Source: Oceanobacillus sp. CFH 90083 (GTDB lineage Bacteria > Bacillota > Bacilli > Bacillales > Amphibacillaceae). From it: a DNA stretch of 36,720 nucleotides. This document shows positions 1-8,638 of the stretch, in pieces; positions within the stretch are counted from its first letter, which is position 1, and each line of letters starts with the position of its first letter. The notes below the pieces were generated by a model. That model worked only from the letters and a program-made list of their open reading frames with translations, made no database searches and was not told the DNA's origin. Location of the stretch: positions 1 to 36,720 of the forward strand of contig NZ_VIYG01000021.1 of the NCBI RefSeq assembly GCF_009389585.1, in the 5' to 3' direction. The translations under genes and the position numbers were made by a program.

Positions 1-1
1 A

Positions 2-34
2 AAATGGGAAGAACAAAAGAAAATGATACGATGA
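2..34 (+). CDS. Possible C-terminal tail of an OmpR-type response regulator (partial)
   Basis: The first codons in frame 2 read K-W-E-E-Q-K-K-M-I-R then TGA. OmpR-family regulators commonly end in a G-x-G-Y-(K/R)-(W/F) strand, so this may be the last residues of a regulator whose gene lies to the left. The position suits that: the next genes are an ABC ATPase, a permease and a histidine kinase, the usual companions of such a regulator in bacitracin/lantibiotic loci. Ten residues are too few to be sure. Frame 1 is also open to a TAG at 94-96. Confidence 0.25.
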   Translation, partial: KWEEQKKMIR

Positions 35-98
35 ATGGATGGGGATACGGAAGAACCAGCGTCTCTGCCAGATGGAAAAAGTTGATTTTAAAATAGCA

Positions 99-127
99 TT
101 GACAAATCAAGAAATCCATAATATACT
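99..127 (+). promoter_or_regulatory. Strong sigma-A type promoter
   Basis: A consensus TTGACA at 99-104 is followed after exactly 17 bases by TATACT at 122-127. It points rightward toward the ABC transporter/histidine kinase genes and is the best housekeeping promoter match I noticed in the window. It presumably drove the operon before its first gene was damaged. Confidence 0.75.
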
Positions 128-243
128 TCATGTAAAGAAGGTCTTACAAGTTCATTTCTTAATTAGCTCGATTGAAAACGATTTCTTATGAAATAATTCA
201 AATTAAAATATAAACAGTGGATTGTGACTGTTCGGCAGGCGAT

Positions 244-294
244 ACCTAAACAAAACTATGAATGCTACTTTTAAGTGGTTAGTTTTGTTTAGGT
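244..294. repeat. Perfect 15-bp inverted repeat (hairpin) at the broken 5' end of the ABC ATPase gene
   Basis: Bases 244-258 (ACCTAAACAAAACTA) are the exact reverse complement of 280-294, separated by 21 nt. The spacer can itself fold further (CTACTT/AAGTGG). The right arm is followed by a T-rich run, so it could act as a terminator. It could equally be the end of a small mobile or repeat element that caused the loss of the ATPase N-terminus. The only start codon of the downstream reading frame (258) lies inside it. Confidence 0.6.
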
Positions 295-1088
295 TATTTT
301 TATGCATTTTAACAGTAACGGGACTTGCCTTTCCGACAAGCGGATCAATCGAACTTTTTGGAAATGATAAACCGGATGAATTAACCGAGTCACAAAAACG
401 AATCGGCGCTATTATCGAAAACCCTACACTTTTTCCAAATATGAACGCTTATGAAAATTTAGCGATCCATCGATTACAAAAAGGCATTCCCGGTCAAGAA
501 AGGATTCAAAAAACACTCGATCTTGTCGGACTAGCTGATGCCGGTAAGAAAAAAACGAAAAATTTTTCTCTTGGAATGAAGCAAAGGCTTGGACTAGGGA
601 TTGCATTATTAAGTGACCCAGAATTTTTAATTCTTGACGAACCAACAAATGGATTGGACCCCACGGGAATTGTTGAATTGAGAGAATTAATAAAAAAATT
701 AAATCGTGAAAAAGGACTTACCGTTTTAATATCAAGCCATATATTAAGTGAACTCCATCAACTCGCAACGAGTTATGGTATCATTCACAAAGGGAAGCTG
801 TTAGAAGAACTGATATCCAAACAATTGGATGAAAAATGCCGGCAACATTTGCAAATAAAAGTTGATCAACCCTCTAAAGGTGCAACCATTTTGGAAGATA
901 CGCTATCCACTATAGACTATGAAGTAATGCCTGATGGCACAATAAAACTTTACAGTTATTTAGATGATGTTCGTGCCGTTTCAAGTACATTGACAATGAA
1001 TGGTCTTTTGATTGAACATCTCTCTCAAAATGGTGATAGTCTCGAAAGCTATTTTACAAAGCTGATAGGAGGGCAAGATCATGAATAA
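258..1088 (+). pseudogene. Bacitracin/lantibiotic-type ABC transporter ATPase, N-terminally truncated
   Basis: From about residue 22 (G-L-A-F-P-T-S-G) onward this is a BcrA-like ATPase. It has an ABC signature F-S-L-G-M-K-Q near residues 103-109, Walker B L-I-L-D-E-P at 124-129 and the switch histidine in S-S-H at 161. The first roughly 21 residues are unrelated hydrophobic sequence read out of an inverted repeat, with no ribosome binding site. The Walker A P-loop (GxxGxGKT) that should precede G-L-A-F-P-T is absent, along with roughly 45-50 residues. Without it the protein cannot bind ATP normally, so I call it a pseudogene despite the open 276 codons. It overlaps the permease gene by 8 bases. 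Family knowledge: such pairs export bacitracin, lantibiotics or similar peptides. Confidence 0.8.
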
Positions 1089-1848
1089 CCTCATTAGAGC
1101 AGAATTTTTTAAATTACAAAGAAATAAGACATTTTGGATATTAATAGGTACGATAACAGGACTAAGTACACTGTTTCATTATCTTATCATAACGGATTGG
1201 TGGATGATGGGGAACACTCCCTTTGATAGCATAGATTTAAGCGAATTAAATGGATTATTTACATTTACAACTCCAATATTTTTTAATTTAATTGTCAGTA
1301 CATTGGCAGCTTTTTATATCTCAACAGAGTTTACTTCGAGCGGGATAATTAAAAACCAAATTATAAGCGGAAATAAAAGAACTCAAATTTATATTGCTAA
1401 ATTCCTGGTATTTTCGCTGGGCTCCATTTTTGTTACGATTGTAATACCATTATTAACTGCCATTGTGTTAATCTTCTTGTTTGGGAGAGGAGATATATTC
1501 GATTTTTCCAATATGACGTACTTAGGAAGAGCATATGGCTTATTTACACTTCAATTTCTAGCATATATAGCTATTATTTTGTTACTAGCTATTATTACGA
1601 ATGACAGTGGAAAAACAATTATTTTTTCTATCTTATTCACTATTGTAATGTATGTCCTGGAAAAGCTTGCTAAGCCAGCCTTTATTGAGGTAATTTATGA
1701 GAATTCGATCTTTTATCAATTTATCGAAGTATTCAATTTTAAAATGAATTACGATGAAATCATGAAGTCCATTCTCATTGGTGGAGTATCAACGATTATC
1801 ATCACCATGTGTGGAATTTATATTTTTAACCGAAAAGAAATCAAATAA
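1081..1848 (+). CDS. ABC-2 type permease of a peptide-antibiotic resistance transporter
   Basis: A 255-residue membrane protein with about six hydrophobic segments (near residues 17-36, 61-82, 105-133, 150-170, 176-194 and 230-248). The N-terminus (M-N-N-L-I-R-A-E-F-F-K-L) is typical of the ABC-2 permeases that pair with BcrA/lantibiotic-immunity ATPases. The start ATG at 1081 overlaps the end of the ATPase gene, implying translational coupling, and GGAGGG lies just upstream. The gene itself looks intact, but its ATPase partner is broken, so the transporter probably works only if another ATPase substitutes. Confidence 0.85.
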   Translation: MNNLIRAEFFKLQRNKTFWILIGTITGLSTLFHYLIITDWWMMGNTPFDSIDLSELNGLFTFTTPIFFNLIVSTLAAFYISTEFTSSGIIKNQIISGNKRTQIYIAKFLVFSLGSIFVTIVIPLLTAIVLIFLFGRGDIFDFSNMTYLGRAYGLFTLQFLAYIAIILLLAIITNDSGKTIIFSILFTIVMYVLEKLAKPAFIEVIYENSIFYQFIEVFNFKMNYDEIMKSILIGGVSTIIITMCGIYIFNRKEIK

Positions 1849-1871
1849 TAGTTGATAAGCGGGGGAGAGCA

Positions 1872-2774
1872 ATGATGTATGCAGCAATAATCTTATTTGT
1901 TATGTTAGTTTTTTTGGTTTTGCGCATATTAGCTCTAAAAAAAGAAATGAAAAAAGTCATACAGCAGTTGCAAAGCTATAATGCTCGTAAAACAAATAAA
2001 AAAATGGATATAGCCCTTTTTGATCAAGATATTGAAAAACTAGGAGTGGAAATCAATAAACTGATTGACTTATATGTAGCTGAGAACAGAAAAAGGGTCA
2101 GTTTTGAAAATGAACAAAAACAGGTAATTGCTAATATGTCTCATGATTTAAGGACTCCCTTAACGTCTATTTTAGGCTATATTCAGATGGCTGAGGAAGA
2201 TGATATTACAATAGACAGAAGAAAAGAGTTATTATCTATTGCAAACAAACGAGCAAAAAGGCTTGAGATGTTGTTAAAGGATTTCTTTGAGTTAAGTGTT
2301 ATTGAGTCTCCAGATTATCAGTTACAATCAGATCGAATCAATCTAAGGAATATAACAATAGATGTATTGATGAGTTATTATGATCGTTTCCATGAGAAAA
2401 ATATGGAGCCAGACATTTATATACCTGAAGATGATATATTCATTATAGCTGATAAATCAGCTATAACCCGAATTATTGAAAATTTGTTTTCTAACGCCAT
2501 TAACCATTCAACTGGGAATATTATGATAAGTCTGGAAGAAAGGAATTCGTTGGTTAAATTGATTGTAAAAAATGATGCACCTTCTTTGACAGAAAAAGAA
2601 GCTCATCATATTTTTGACCGATTTTATATGGCGAATCAATCTCGTTCTGGCAACAGTACCGGATTAGGCTTGTCGATTGTGAAGAGTTTTATGGAAAAAA
2701 TGAATGGGTCAGTTAGAGGACAGATGAATAATCAAAAATTATCTATCTTATGCGAATGGAAAAAGGTTGATTAA
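1872..2774 (+). CDS. Membrane sensor histidine kinase (BcrS-like)
   Basis: 300 residues. One N-terminal membrane segment (about 3-21) is followed by a charged coiled linker. The dimerisation/phosphoacceptor motif S-H-D-L-R-T-P-L-T has its His at residue 91. The ATPase domain has an N box (E-N-L-F-S-N-A, Asn 207) and a G box (S-T-G-L-G-L, about 262-267). There is no sizeable extracellular domain, so it is an intramembrane-sensing type kinase of the sort that accompanies bacitracin/lantibiotic transporters. GGGGGAG at 1861-1867 is the ribosome binding site. It lies 23 bases after the permease gene, in the same operon. Its response regulator is probably just left of the window. Confidence 0.88.
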   Translation: MMYAAIILFVMLVFLVLRILALKKEMKKVIQQLQSYNARKTNKKMDIALFDQDIEKLGVEINKLIDLYVAENRKRVSFENEQKQVIANMSHDLRTPLTSILGYIQMAEEDDITIDRRKELLSIANKRAKRLEMLLKDFFELSVIESPDYQLQSDRINLRNITIDVLMSYYDRFHEKNMEPDIYIPEDDIFIIADKSAITRIIENLFSNAINHSTGNIMISLEERNSLVKLIVKNDAPSLTEKEAHHIFDRFYMANQSRSGNSTGLGLSIVKSFMEKMNGSVRGQMNNQKLSILCEWKKVD

Positions 2775-2908
2775 CTATCTCAAATAAGGTGCGTTAAAAA
2801 TGCTTATCGAGTTAATTGATATTCTACAAGATAAATAAAAAAGTATATTTCAAATATAGCTGAGTGATTATTACGCTGTCATAATGGAAAAATAAATACG
2901 GAGGCTCC

Positions 2909-2946
2909 AAAAGTATACCGTCCAGAATGTGGACGGTGTGACTTTT
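2909..2946 (-). terminator. Hairpin between convergent genes, terminator-like
   Basis: ACCGTCC at 2917-2923 pairs with GGACGGT at 2931-2937 around a 7-nt loop. An outer AAAAGT/ACTTTT pair (2909-2914 and 2941-2946) gives T-rich flanks on both strands. It directly follows the stop codon of the minus-strand permease remnant and faces the histidine kinase gene, so it may stop transcription from both sides. Confidence 0.5.
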
Positions 2947-3448
2947 AAGTATTCATCTTTTTACTAAATATACTTTTTCCGTATGCAACAACGATAGTAG
3001 TAATAATCAGAAAAACAAATATAAATACCAACAACATCAAACTTAGTGTTTGAATGGGGGACCTGCCAACTAATAAATTATAAACACCCTTGTTATAGTA
3101 TGTTGCCGGTAAGTAGTCATTTACCAATTTATAGATACCTGGGAGAGTAGGGATAATCATTCCATATGAGACAACTTGAAGCAGGAAATAGTGTATTAAA
3201 TACTTCTCAATATTCCAAAAAATGTAGGCAAACATTTGCGTTAACTGTGTAAAAGACCAAAAAGTAAGGCTTAAAAATAACCAATACGTTAATGTAGATG
3301 AAACAATTTCAACCTCAAATATCTTCTGATTTATTTAAAGTCCTGTGAAGTGAATGACTACCATAATAATTGTACTGATAAAAGTTAATAACCGTACAGA
3401 TGACACGTAACCTTCCAATCGTCCAACAGAAACGGCCCATTGAAAGAA
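2945..3448 (-). pseudogene. ABC-2 (YhgE-like) membrane transporter, C-terminal remnant
   Basis: Only the last part of a membrane protein survives. The frame reads upstream from the stop at 2945-2947 through an open 96 codons (from an internal ATG at 3235), then on to an in-frame TAA at 3335-3337. It continues with recognisable permease sequence (W-A-V-S-V-G-R-L-E-G-Y) to another in-frame TAA at 3449-3451. The segment I-P-T-L-P-G-I-Y...L-P-A-T-Y-Y followed by a final membrane helix resembles the end of ABC-2/YhgE-type permeases. Two stop codons and no N-terminal part mean it is dead. The family assignment is from memory of motifs and is moderate. Confidence 0.6.
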
Positions 3449-3493
3449 TTAATGAGAGAGTAACCAACAGCTATCTAAATGAAACGTTAAGCT

Positions 3494-4510
3494 TTAATGA
3501 TGCTCATTCTCCAAGTTCAATGTCTGAATAACTTTATCCTCTTGACTGTAATCAAATGGAGTCTCGTTCGGCAGGTTGTCCAGCTCCCATTGGACGGTTC
3601 TTTTGATCCCTTCATCTCGAGAAATTGCTTCCTTATAATTAAATCGTTCACGTATTTTAGTTGTGTCCAAAACAAAATCTTGATGGGTGTTAAATGGTAT
3701 TTTATTTTGTAAATTTTCATTAGGGATTAAAATTACTTGTCCCCTCCAACTCATTACTTTCCCGATTTTTTTAACTCGTTCAAGCATAGACAATGGTTCC
3801 TTCTCTCCAATATTTAATGCATGGGAAGCGGTATCTTTTTTTAACACAGTCATGGCAATGGCAGAAGCGACATTTTCTACATATCCCATGGAAGTCTTCC
3901 AATGAGCCAATTGTTCATCTAATAAAATAAAAGGTCGCTCATCTTTCATTTTTTGAATGTATTCAAACATTCTCCGTTGCGGATCATTCGGGCCATAAAC
4001 CATCGGCAATCTCAAAACAGTTCCGGGAAGACTAATATCATTAAGAATCGTTTTTTCTACTAGTATTTTTTCATAATCGCGGGCAAAGTCTTCTTCTATT
4101 TTCCCACGATAAGGATAGAGTGCGCTTCTTAATTCATCAGTTTCTTTTAAAGGAGTCTCTTGAACGGGTCCATCTTTTATACGGTGAAGGACTTCATACG
4201 CTTTATAGACATCTGCACTGCTAATGGCAACCACACGTCCAGCAAACCCTGAAAATATTTTCAGCACTGTTTCTGCATCTTTCTTTGAGTAAGGAATCAT
4301 ATCTAAAACAACATCAGCTTTTATTTTTTGAAGAGTATTGCTATGTTGATCTAATTCATTTCTGTCACCATATATATGCTGAATACTTTCTGATAGATTT
4401 ATGCTTGTTTTTCCTCTATGAAATAAGGTTAATTCATGGCCTTCTTCTAATAATAAACGAACAACATGAGGACCAATGAATTTTGTCCCACCAATGATTA
4501 AAATTCTCAT
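3494..4510 (-). CDS. NAD-dependent epimerase/dehydratase family protein (extended/atypical SDR)
   Basis: 338 residues starting with a Rossmann beta strand and the nucleotide-binding motif G-G-T-K-F-I-G at 7-13. Then come H-R-G (31-33) and a strand ending A-I-S-S-A-D-V-Y (95-102), where the catalytic Ser/Thr sits in this fold. The tyrosine/lysine area reads Y-P-Y-R-G-K (132-137) rather than a clean Y-x-x-x-K, as in several atypical members. The substrate cannot be deduced; family members act on nucleotide sugars or have unknown roles. A strong AAGGAGGAAG precedes the ATG. It is monocistronic or weakly linked to the next upstream minus gene. Confidence 0.82.
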   Translation of the reverse strand: MRILIIGGTKFIGPHVVRLLLEEGHELTLFHRGKTSINLSESIQHIYGDRNELDQHSNTLQKIKADVVLDMIPYSKKDAETVLKIFSGFAGRVVAISSADVYKAYEVLHRIKDGPVQETPLKETDELRSALYPYRGKIEEDFARDYEKILVEKTILNDISLPGTVLRLPMVYGPNDPQRRMFEYIQKMKDERPFILLDEQLAHWKTSMGYVENVASAIAMTVLKKDTASHALNIGEKEPLSMLERVKKIGKVMSWRGQVILIPNENLQNKIPFNTHQDFVLDTTKIRERFNYKEAISRDEGIKRTVQWELDNLPNETPFDYSQEDKVIQTLNLENEHH

Positions 4511-4584
4511 TTTCTTCCTCCTTTTTCTTATAGTTTACATGAAACATAGGACTGGTATGGAATTTCAATTAATCTGTATCATAC

Positions 4585-4968
4585 TTATAATGGTTTTTTC
4601 TCCAATAAACTGATAAAGTTTCTTCTGTAACAAAACAATAAGTAACTTTGCATCACGACGAGAATGACTGCTAGAAGAAGTAAAGAGCGATCAAGAAACA
4701 AATGAAGCAAGAAGATGTTTACAATAATTGGTAATAATAAGGCGAGTGCTAACGGAACAAACCTATTGATTATTAGTAAAACACCACATATTATTTCTAA
4801 TGATTTTTCAATGATTAATAGATAACCAAATTCGAATAATGACATTGCCTCAGGGCTGGTTGCAATAAATGGTTCAAGATTAAAAATGACAAAGTAGCCA
4901 TTTAAACCTGCAATTAGAAAAATAAAACCTAAACCAATCCTTGAAATTGACATGAGAGCTTTAGACAA
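4585..4968 (-). CDS. DoxX-like small membrane protein
   Basis: About 127 residues with four hydrophobic helices. An N-terminal G-L-G-F-I-F-L-I-A-G-L-N-G segment and a central E-K-S-L-E-I-I-C-G-V-L-L pattern resemble DoxX/DoxD-family quinone-linked or redox membrane proteins. The frame is open from a GTG at 4977, but that GTG overlaps the AAGAAGG ribosome binding site. The TTG at 4966-4968, at normal spacing, is the better start. The function is unknown; DoxX-like proteins often accompany redox or oxidative-stress genes. Confidence 0.65.
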   Translation of the reverse strand: MSKALMSISRIGLGFIFLIAGLNGYFVIFNLEPFIATSPEAMSLFEFGYLLIIEKSLEIICGVLLIINRFVPLALALLLPIIVNIFLLHLFLDRSLLLLAVILVVMQSYLLFCYRRNFISLLEKKPL

Positions 4969-5137
4969 TTTATACACCTTCTTTATTTGGATTTACAAAT
5001 TACTTGGATTGTGATTTATGAGTTCACAAACCCATTTTTGTGACATATGGCTTCCCGTAACAAAAAACCCTCATAATTGATTCTTCAGTGGAAGCGCCTG
5101 AAATAAGCAAATTTACACTTCGTTATCTCGTTATTGT

Positions 5138-6025
5138 CTATGAATTCTCCTTTTGCGCTCTATGCAACAAGTCTCGCAAGACCGAAGACCACTTTTCAGG
5201 CATATCCATGAATGAACCATGATGCCCCGGAAACGTAACTATTTCACAATCTAATCTGTCTGCCAGAATCATTGCTGTTCGTGCCAGCCACGTTTTCTTT
5301 CCAAAAGCCCAGCTCCCAACTCCTATAAACATGCTTACACCATTTTCCATAATTTTGTTGATGTCTGGTAGGTAGTTTGTTACAGGCAGAAGCTCATTTT
5401 TGATTAAAACGTTAACGGCATCAGTGTTACTAATACGAGGCTGGTCAGGTTTTATTCGCTGACCTTTAGCATACTTGTTTGCTTGTTTATGCGCTTTGCC
5501 CAGCTTCTTTACAGGCTCATTTATTCCCATGATAAATCGTAATGCTGCGAGGTTTGGGCCACTTATTCCACATCCTGTTTTGTAAACACTTGCAAAAAAA
5601 CGCTTCCATTTTTTTGATTCTGGAAGGACTCCAGGGATAGGTGGTTCATGAGGAATCACGGCTCGACAAGCATATGGCTGAGTTTTTGCCATATCCAATG
5701 CAATGTTTGCACCACTGCTGTTTCCAAGAATATAGGCGGACCTTTCTCCTGCTGCTCTCAGTATAGCCACAGCGTCACTGCTCTGTTGACTAATCTCAAA
5801 ATTTTGGGGATAGTTTCTAGTGCTTCTTGCATTTGCACGTCGATCATATGTGATAACCTTGAATTCATCACTGAGAATATCTGCAAGTTGCATAAAATGA
5901 TCACCATCACCACCACCAGGTGAAATCATCAGTAATGGATCTCCTTGTCCACGTACTTCAAAGTAAAGTGTGTCACCTTCAGTCGTAACATAATCAATCT
6001 GAACATTGGTCTTATAAGCAGGCAT
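5138..6025 (-). CDS. Alpha/beta hydrolase
   Basis: 295 residues with an alpha/beta-hydrolase fold. The oxyanion-hole region is S-P-G-G-G-D-G-D (35-42), the nucleophile elbow G-N-S-S-G has Ser 103, and the C-terminal catalytic histidine lies in G-H-H-G-S (268/269). The acid residue is not obvious. A long lid insertion with a basic stretch (about 170-195) sits between the nucleophile and histidine parts. AAAGGAGGAAAAG lies just before the ATG. A divergent TetR gene about 450 bases away may control it. The likely role is esterase or lactonase-type hydrolysis or detoxification; the substrate is unknown. Confidence 0.82.
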   Translation of the reverse strand: MPAYKTNVQIDYVTTEGDTLYFEVRGQGDPLLMISPGGGDGDHFMQLADILSDEFKVITYDRRANARSTRNYPQNFEISQQSSDAVAILRAAGERSAYILGNSSGANIALDMAKTQPYACRAVIPHEPPIPGVLPESKKWKRFFASVYKTGCGISGPNLAALRFIMGINEPVKKLGKAHKQANKYAKGQRIKPDQPRISNTDAVNVLIKNELLPVTNYLPDINKIMENGVSMFIGVGSWAFGKKTWLARTAMILADRLDCEIVTFPGHHGSFMDMPEKWSSVLRDLLHRAQKENS

Positions 6026-6474
6026 ATCTTTTCCTCCTTTGTTTTTATCAAAAAGTTACCTTTTTGCCCAATATAGTCTACAACTTCTCTAGCAGCTGCG
6101 GTGAATGTCAAATTGCTTAGTGCTTGAAACTTATTGAAATTCCTTGCAAGCCTACAATTTCACAATGAATGTCATAAGACTCACATTCCTTCTTTAATAA
6201 AATTAATAACGTGCATCCCAGTTTAAGAAGAAAATGAAAACATAAATAATACCATTGACAATGATTTTGTTCATATTAATTTGATTTTTTCAATAAAAAC
6301 TAAATATAAGACTAAATTAGACTTGTTAGTACAATAATATTATTTTTATAGTGTTTAATCAATAAATAAATACTATTTTCGTTTTAAAGTATATAAAATA
6401 AATGTATAATAGAAATGAAAGCACATTCATTAGAAAAGTAATTTTAATGAGATAGAGAATGCAGGTGATAAAAT
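6026..6474. other. Gene-free, AT-rich divergent region between hydrolase and TetR
   Basis: This is a long intergenic stretch, very AT-rich from 6240 to 6420. A TATAAT at 6405-6410, with a weak TTTAAA 16 bases upstream, is the likely TetR promoter. On the minus strand a short open frame without a start ends at 6117-6119 (last residues G-I-S-I-S-F-K-H). It may be the tail of a lost gene, but I recognise no family. Confidence 0.4.
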
Positions 6475-7077
6475 TTGAATGGTTTTGAAAAACGAACAGA
6501 AGAAAAGAAAAATAAAGTTTTAGAAGCAACTTTTGAGCTGATGAACAGAGATGCAGATGGTGGAAACATCACCATAGAGGATATTGTTAAACATGCTAAT
6601 GTTGCGAAAACCACCATTTTTAAATATTTTGGTAGCAAAGAGAACCTTATCCAAAAAGTTTTTGAACACTTTATAACACAAATGATAGAAGCAGCGAAAG
6701 AAATTATGGATGAAAATAAACCTTTTGAGGAAACTCTTATTGCATTGAGTCAAAATAAAATTAGATTTTTAAATCAAATCAATAAGCCATTTTATCTAAA
6801 AATGATGGATTACTACACTGAAAAGAATGAGGACGGATTTTCTCGTATTATGCAGCAATATACCCAACAAAATTTTATGATGATGTTAGAGTTATTCCAT
6901 CGAGGTCGTAAAGAGGGGAAGGTGGACTTGAAATATTCTGATGAATTTTTGATGCTATATTTTCAGGCAATTGTAGAAGGTGTTTCCAACCCGCAGATAT
7001 ATGAAAAAATAAAAGATTATACAGAAGAATGGACGGAGATGTTAATTAAAGGAATTGCACCAGACAGGAGAGGGTAG
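6475..7077 (+). CDS. TetR-family transcriptional regulator
   Basis: 200 residues. The N-terminal TetR helix-turn-helix spans about 32-52 (I-T-I-E-D-I-V-K-H-A-N-V-A-K-T-T-I-F-K-Y-F) and is followed by G-S-K-E-N-L. The C-terminal part is an all-helical ligand/dimer domain typical of the family. The start is a TTG at 6475, preceded at good spacing by AGGTGA (6463-6468). It most likely represses itself and a neighbour: the divergent hydrolase or the downstream SDR-like gene. The ligand is unknown. Confidence 0.88.
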   Translation: MNGFEKRTEEKKNKVLEATFELMNRDADGGNITIEDIVKHANVAKTTIFKYFGSKENLIQKVFEHFITQMIEAAKEIMDENKPFEETLIALSQNKIRFLNQINKPFYLKMMDYYTEKNEDGFSRIMQQYTQQNFMMMLELFHRGRKEGKVDLKYSDEFLMLYFQAIVEGVSNPQIYEKIKDYTEEWTEMLIKGIAPDRRG

Positions 7078-7197
7078 AAAAGAAAACATGGTAAGCTAAG
7101 TCTGAAAGGCGTAGGATTGCGATTGCTCTCCTCATCGAAAACATTCGCTAAAATTTTATCCTTTCCTGACATATAAAAAGACTAAGGAGGAAATTCT

Positions 7198-7743
7198 ATG
7201 AAGCATGTTATCATATTTGGAGGAACTGGGATGCTTGCAGGAGCAACAAAATGGCTTGCTGAGAATGCGGAACATATATCCATAGTCGGTAGAAACAAAT
7301 ACAGGTTAGAACGATTACGTCCAGAACATGTCAAAAATAATTTCGAACTTGTTACATTAGATTATAGAGATAATGTGGCTTTAAAGGAATTTTTACAACG
7401 AACTATTCAGACATACGGTCCTGTTGATCTTGTTGTTTCGTGGATTCATAGTGTTGCCCCCGATGCTCTCTCTATCATTTTTGGAGAACTTCAGCAACAA
7501 AAGAAACCATGGCAACTTGTTCATATCAAAGGAAGTAGCCATGACCTTTCAGCTATTACGGACGAAATCACTGTCCCAAAAAACTGTTTATATTGTGATG
7601 TTCAACTTGGATTTAAAATGGAAGGTTCTTTTTCAAGATGGTTAACCCATGAGGAGATTTCTAATGGTGTTATTTCATCTATTTATTATAACAAGAGGAA
7701 AACTGTTATAGGTACGCTACACCCTTGGAGCAAGAGGCCATAG
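7198..7743 (+). CDS. Short-chain dehydrogenase-like Rossmann protein
   Basis: 181 residues. G-G-T-G-M-L-A-G at residues 8-15 is an SDR-type cofactor loop, and I-V-G-R-N (30-34) at the end of beta 2 is an NADP-type pattern. The protein is shorter than classical SDRs (about 250) and lacks a visible Y-x-x-x-K catalytic pair, so enzymatic activity is uncertain. AAGGAGGAAATTCT precedes the ATG at ideal spacing. It follows the TetR gene by 120 bases and may be its target. Confidence 0.7.
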   Translation: MKHVIIFGGTGMLAGATKWLAENAEHISIVGRNKYRLERLRPEHVKNNFELVTLDYRDNVALKEFLQRTIQTYGPVDLVVSWIHSVAPDALSIIFGELQQQKKPWQLVHIKGSSHDLSAITDEITVPKNCLYCDVQLGFKMEGSFSRWLTHEEISNGVISSIYYNKRKTVIGTLHPWSKRP

Positions 7744-7874
7744 AAGTAAATTAAAAATTGATTATGATGCAAGTTAAATCCTAAAGACTCTTTGTTGCTG
7801 GGAGGTTTAATCAGTAAACATTACAATACTTTTTTAGAATGAAAGGAATTAGTAATTATCCAATCTATACAGCT

Positions 7875-8116
7875 TCAATTAACTGATTCATATATAAACA
7901 GTAGATATAAGAAAACAATTTTGCGTTTTTGAGAAACCATATCAATTCCTTTTTTAATAAAACCCCACTGTCTTATAGTTCTATATAACTTACTTGTTAA
8001 AATTAATTTTATAAACTTACTACGGCTATTGCGAGAAATTCCTTTTGTGTTTCTAGCATTAACTAAAGTGTTAATTTCCAGTAATTTTTCAAAAATCTTA
8101 TGACTATTGATTTCTC
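7875..8116 (-). pseudogene. Unrecognised reading-frame remnant
   Basis: The minus strand is open for about 80 codons, from just after a TGA near 8117-8119 to the stop at 7875-7877, without a start codon near its beginning. The predicted chain is very basic (many Lys/Arg: S-R-N-S-R-S-K-F, R-T-I-R-Q-W-G) and ends in a hydrophobic segment. Such a long open stretch in AT-rich DNA suggests the C-terminal part of a lost gene. I do not recognise the family. Confidence 0.3.
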
Positions 8117-8141
8117 ATTCCAGCTTTTCGATTTATTAAAA

Positions 8142-8166
8142 TCTGTGGCACAGTCGTGGCACACTT
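8142..8166. repeat. 25-bp direct repeat, left copy
   Basis: TCTGTGGCACAGTCGTGGCACACTT matches 9698-9722 at 22 of 25 positions in the same orientation. Each copy itself contains a doubled GCACA motif. Together the copies bracket the DUF899 gene. Confidence 0.7.
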
Positions 8167-8357
8167 TATATCAATTTTGATGTTTTTATAGTTATTTATA
8201 TTTCTTAGAATCCTATCATATCAACGATATTGCACTATATTGTATTGGCGAAGTACTGAGTGGGAATAAAAGGCTAACTTGATTTGAAGAGAGAACGCCT
8301 ACTTAAAGGCATTTATCCTACTCAAAAATGAAGAAAATGCATTGAAATTAATATGGT

Positions 8358-8395
8358 TCCCTACCAACTTATTTTTTGGGAGGGATTATTTTTTT
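8358..8395 (+). terminator. Rho-independent terminator-like hairpin
   Basis: TCCCTACCAA (8358-8367) pairs with TTGGGAGGGA (8376-8385) at 9 of 10 positions and is followed by TTATTTTTTT. No intact plus-strand gene precedes it closely, so it probably belonged to a gene now lost. Confidence 0.6.
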
Positions 8396-8611
8396 AAATG
8401 TGGATTTGAAATAAAATTGTGATGTTTGTAAAAAAGATGCAATGTTTAAAATAAAGTTACGAAGTTATATCCCTTTGGATATGCTTTGTCTAAAGGGGTT
8501 CTCGTGGCGAAAGTAATATAAGCTTATATCACAATCGAGCCATTTAATTGAATAAAAAGAGATGGTTATAGTGATAGGAGATAAAGCAATCGAGAAGAAA
8601 TTCTTAATAAA

Positions 8612-8638
8612 CCTATGTAATAAACTTATTAACATAGG
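8612..8638. promoter_or_regulatory. Operator-like imperfect palindrome upstream of the DUF899 gene
   Basis: CCTATGT (8612-8618) and ACATAGG (8632-8638) are perfect inverted arms around a 13-nt AT-rich centre with further partial symmetry. It ends just before the AAAGGAG ribosome binding site of the DUF899 gene. It could bind a repressor or act in the mRNA by hiding the ribosome site. Confidence 0.45.

Noticed and set aside
8142..8270. Possible integrase C-terminus on the minus strand beside the direct repeat
   Set aside because: All frames carry several stops and no recombinase motifs (R..HxxR..Y) are visible.
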